A stretch of 34,451 nucleotides of DNA, taken from the NCBI GenBank assembly GCA_021464525.1, contig JADRCO010000407.1, forward strand, positions 1 to 34,451, read 5' to 3'. Below are positions 32,890-34,451 of this stretch, piece after piece. The notes below the pieces were generated by a model. It saw only the letters and a list, made by a program, of their open reading frames with translations. It was not told the DNA's origin and searched no databases. The position numbers and the translations under genes are program-made. The stretch is from Rhizophagus sp. LPA8_4_AMF (taxonomy: Eukaryota; Glomeromycota; Glomeromycetes; Glomerales; Glomeraceae). Position 1 is the stretch's first letter. Each line of letters begins with the position of its first letter.

Positions 32890-33660
32890 ATCCAATGCTT
32901 GTAGATGATTCTTTCAGAGTTGTTTCCGTATTATGGAAATCATCCTTGTTCTCAGTGGAAATTATCCATCGGGTTTGCCCCTTTTTCAGTTAGATAGACC
33001 ATAAAATATCTATCACATTCAGAACAAATATGAACCTGGCTTGGTTATGCCGGTACGTTGCCCTATGTACCAAGGAATCTCCCTGAACGCGAAATAATTT
33101 ATTCAGACATATAAGTAGGCTTAAGATTGGATGATTTAGTAAGCATTAATTAAACGATTAAACATTAATTAAACGACCATCAAGTAATTAAGGCAATGGT
33201 TTGTTATTATTTGTTGAAGTATATTACAAAATTAAAGTGATTTTAAATCTCCAATTCATCCATTACCTTATTCTAAAAATATCATGAACTCTACTAAATG
33301 TACAGATTTCTTTTAACGTAGCGAACGCAAAAAAAAAAGAAATGTGATGGTCATCGGCTTGAACATGATTTATTGTTCAGAGCGAAGCGAAGGACTGTGT
33401 ATGTTTATGAACGTTAATCACGTGGCGTGGCGAAGTTCGTTTGTCCGCTGCTACATCGATAAACAAAAAAAATATAAACGAGAAATAAAATTTGTGATAC
33501 GTAGCAGGTGATCTTGCCATGGCCAAGTGCTATTTAATAAGACTGAACGGGTGTTTAGGACGCCCAATTTAGGGTGACCCTTTATTATAATCTGGCTCAA
33601 GATAAACAAGATAATGGTGATAAATAGATGGTACAAACTACCAAATTTTATCGTTCCGGG
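32890..33660 (+). pseudogene. Possible decayed protein kinase / Sel1-repeat gene fragment
   Basis: Short protein-like islands occur in kinase order on the plus strand. NPMLVDDSFR (from about 32891) resembles the xNILVDDxxR end of the catalytic loop. GYAGTLPYVPRNLPERE then IIYSDI (33043-33114) resembles the activation segment YGvLPYVAPEvL...SDIYSFG. Farther on, DLAMAKCYL (from about 33510) and TLYYNLAQDKQDNGDK (about 33580-33626) resemble Sel1-like repeats. The islands are interrupted by stops and lie in different frames. Kinase-plus-Sel1 architecture is abundant in Rhizophagus genomes, which is why I read it this way. Each match alone is weak, and chance similarity is a real alternative. Confidence 0.3.
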
Positions 33661-34253
33661 ACTCATAACGGTTTCCGTTTCCTAGTTGTAGAAGATTAAT
33701 AATGGTATGTATTATTATTAATCTTTGAATATATTTTTTTATTCGAATTTTCCGGTTATTTTATTTATCCTTTTTTTTTTATCAATTCTAATGTGCAGAA
33801 TCAACCGATGTACAAGAAATTTCAATATTATTTAATTGTGTGAATATTTCATTGTCATTTCTTGAATAAATTGATATATTTAAATTTCCATGGCCATCAC
33901 TGAAAGTCACGCCAAACTTGTAACATTTGGTAGCATATTCTTTATTTGAATTTGGAAAAAAAAAATCGGTTACAGGTGACCCAAATCATTAGAACAAACT
34001 GTGAAATCTGTATGGTTTTTGAATGATAAATAAAAAAATTTCTGACCGTTAAATATTATTATAGAAATCCATCTAAATCCACAAAATGATAATAATTTAA
34101 AGAATTTGAAATTTATAAATTTTATTTTATATTCTCCTTTCAACTATTATGCGCATCTTAATTTTCGAGAATTTTTCGAGTACCTATTTTTCTATAAATG
34201 AGTATTCAAAGAAAATTATTGGGATAATAGTAGAGATATGGAATGCTTAAACT

Positions 34254-34364
34254 ATGACGAAAGTTGCGGGCTCCAGTGATTGCCGGCTGGAGGAGTTCAG
34301 CAAATGTAGGAAAGAACAAGTTAGCGATTTGGAAGATGATAAATGTAAGATTGCTATTACTTGA
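34254..34364 (+). other. Short open frame of 36 codons at the edge
   Basis: The frame starts MTKVAGSSDCRLEEFSKCRK and ends CKIAIT. It is less A+T-rich than its surroundings and its composition is protein-like. Its second half overlaps the first unit of the 83-base tandem repeat. It could be an exon of a gene that continues elsewhere, a fragment of a repeated gene family, or non-coding. I do not recognise it. Confidence 0.25.
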
Positions 34365-34451
34365 TCATATAATAAAAGTTCAGCAAATGTAGGAAATAAC
34401 AAGGAAGCGATTTTGGAGATTATAAATATAAGATTGTTATTACTTGATCAT
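34295..34451 (+). repeat. Tandem direct repeat, 83-base unit, two copies, running to the edge
   Basis: Both units begin GTTCAGCAAATGTAGGAAA (34295 and 34378) and end ATTACTTGATCAT. They differ by a handful of substitutions. The second copy reaches the last base of the window, so the array may continue. Just upstream is a small hairpin, CTCCAG-10 bases-CTGGAG (about 34271-34292). Confidence 0.8.

Larger units (their letters stand above)
32075..34451. other. Right-end region without intact genes
   Basis: No complete gene is seen. The mL50 promoter should lie just right of 32075. A short patch at 32500-32540 repeats TCATTCACGT-like units. 32890-33660 may hold a decayed kinase/Sel1-type gene. 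The edge (34295-34451) is an 83-base tandem repeat. The remainder is A+T rich with homopolymers. Confidence 0.55.

Noticed and set aside
33451-33666. 71-codon minus-strand frame
   Set aside because: No motif; the plus strand of the same segment has somewhat better protein-like islands, so this is probably chance.

Overview
This window looks like nuclear DNA from a fungus, most probably a glomeromycotan arbuscular mycorrhizal species close to Rhizophagus. The evidence is very high A+T, short GT-AG introns (mostly about 60-150 bases) in nearly every gene, fungal-type proteins, and long gene-poor A+T stretches carrying foldback elements and degenerate tandem repeats. The species is inferred from style and gene content, not proven. 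No tRNA, rRNA or CRISPR array was recognised.

Layout. 1-5197 is gene-free and repeat-rich: a short-motif array, a 146-base tandem array, a 760-base terminal-inverted-repeat element with an 8-base target duplication, a dispersed repeat in two copies, and two foldback (MITE-like) elements. 5198-9041 (minus strand) holds two tandem paralogues of a multi-pass membrane protein with identical eight-exon structure, probably UPF0658 Golgi proteins. 10264-10858 (plus) is a small single-pass protein gene built from micro-exons. 11515-12130 (minus) is a GNAT acetyltransferase. 12339-16838 (minus) is the 1499-residue intronless sulfite reductase beta subunit. 17757-21698 (minus) is the mitochondrial-type carbamoyl-phosphate synthase large subunit in five exons. 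21699-24627 is A+T rich and gene-free. 24628-25742 (minus) is methylthioribulose-1-phosphate dehydratase and 26138-27674 (plus) is ornithine carbamoyltransferase, read divergently from a 395-base spacer. 28387-30643 (minus) is a septin in eleven exons. 31206-32074 (minus) is mitochondrial ribosomal protein mL50. The right end (32075-34451) has no intact gene, only a possible decayed kinase/Sel1-type fragment and an 83-base tandem repeat.

How the genes relate. Carbamoyl-phosphate synthase makes the carbamoyl phosphate that ornithine carbamoyltransferase uses, so two consecutive steps of arginine synthesis sit 4.4 kb apart. Sulfite reductase (sulfate assimilation) and MTRu-1-P dehydratase (methionine salvage) are interleaved with them. 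Four core nitrogen/sulfur enzymes therefore lie within about 15 kb. From memory, the four yeast counterparts all lie on chromosome X, which would fit deep chromosome-level conservation of gene content.

Exon boundaries were worked out by hand from GT/AG signals, reading phase and family similarity. Coordinates given for multi-exon genes run from start codon to stop codon.
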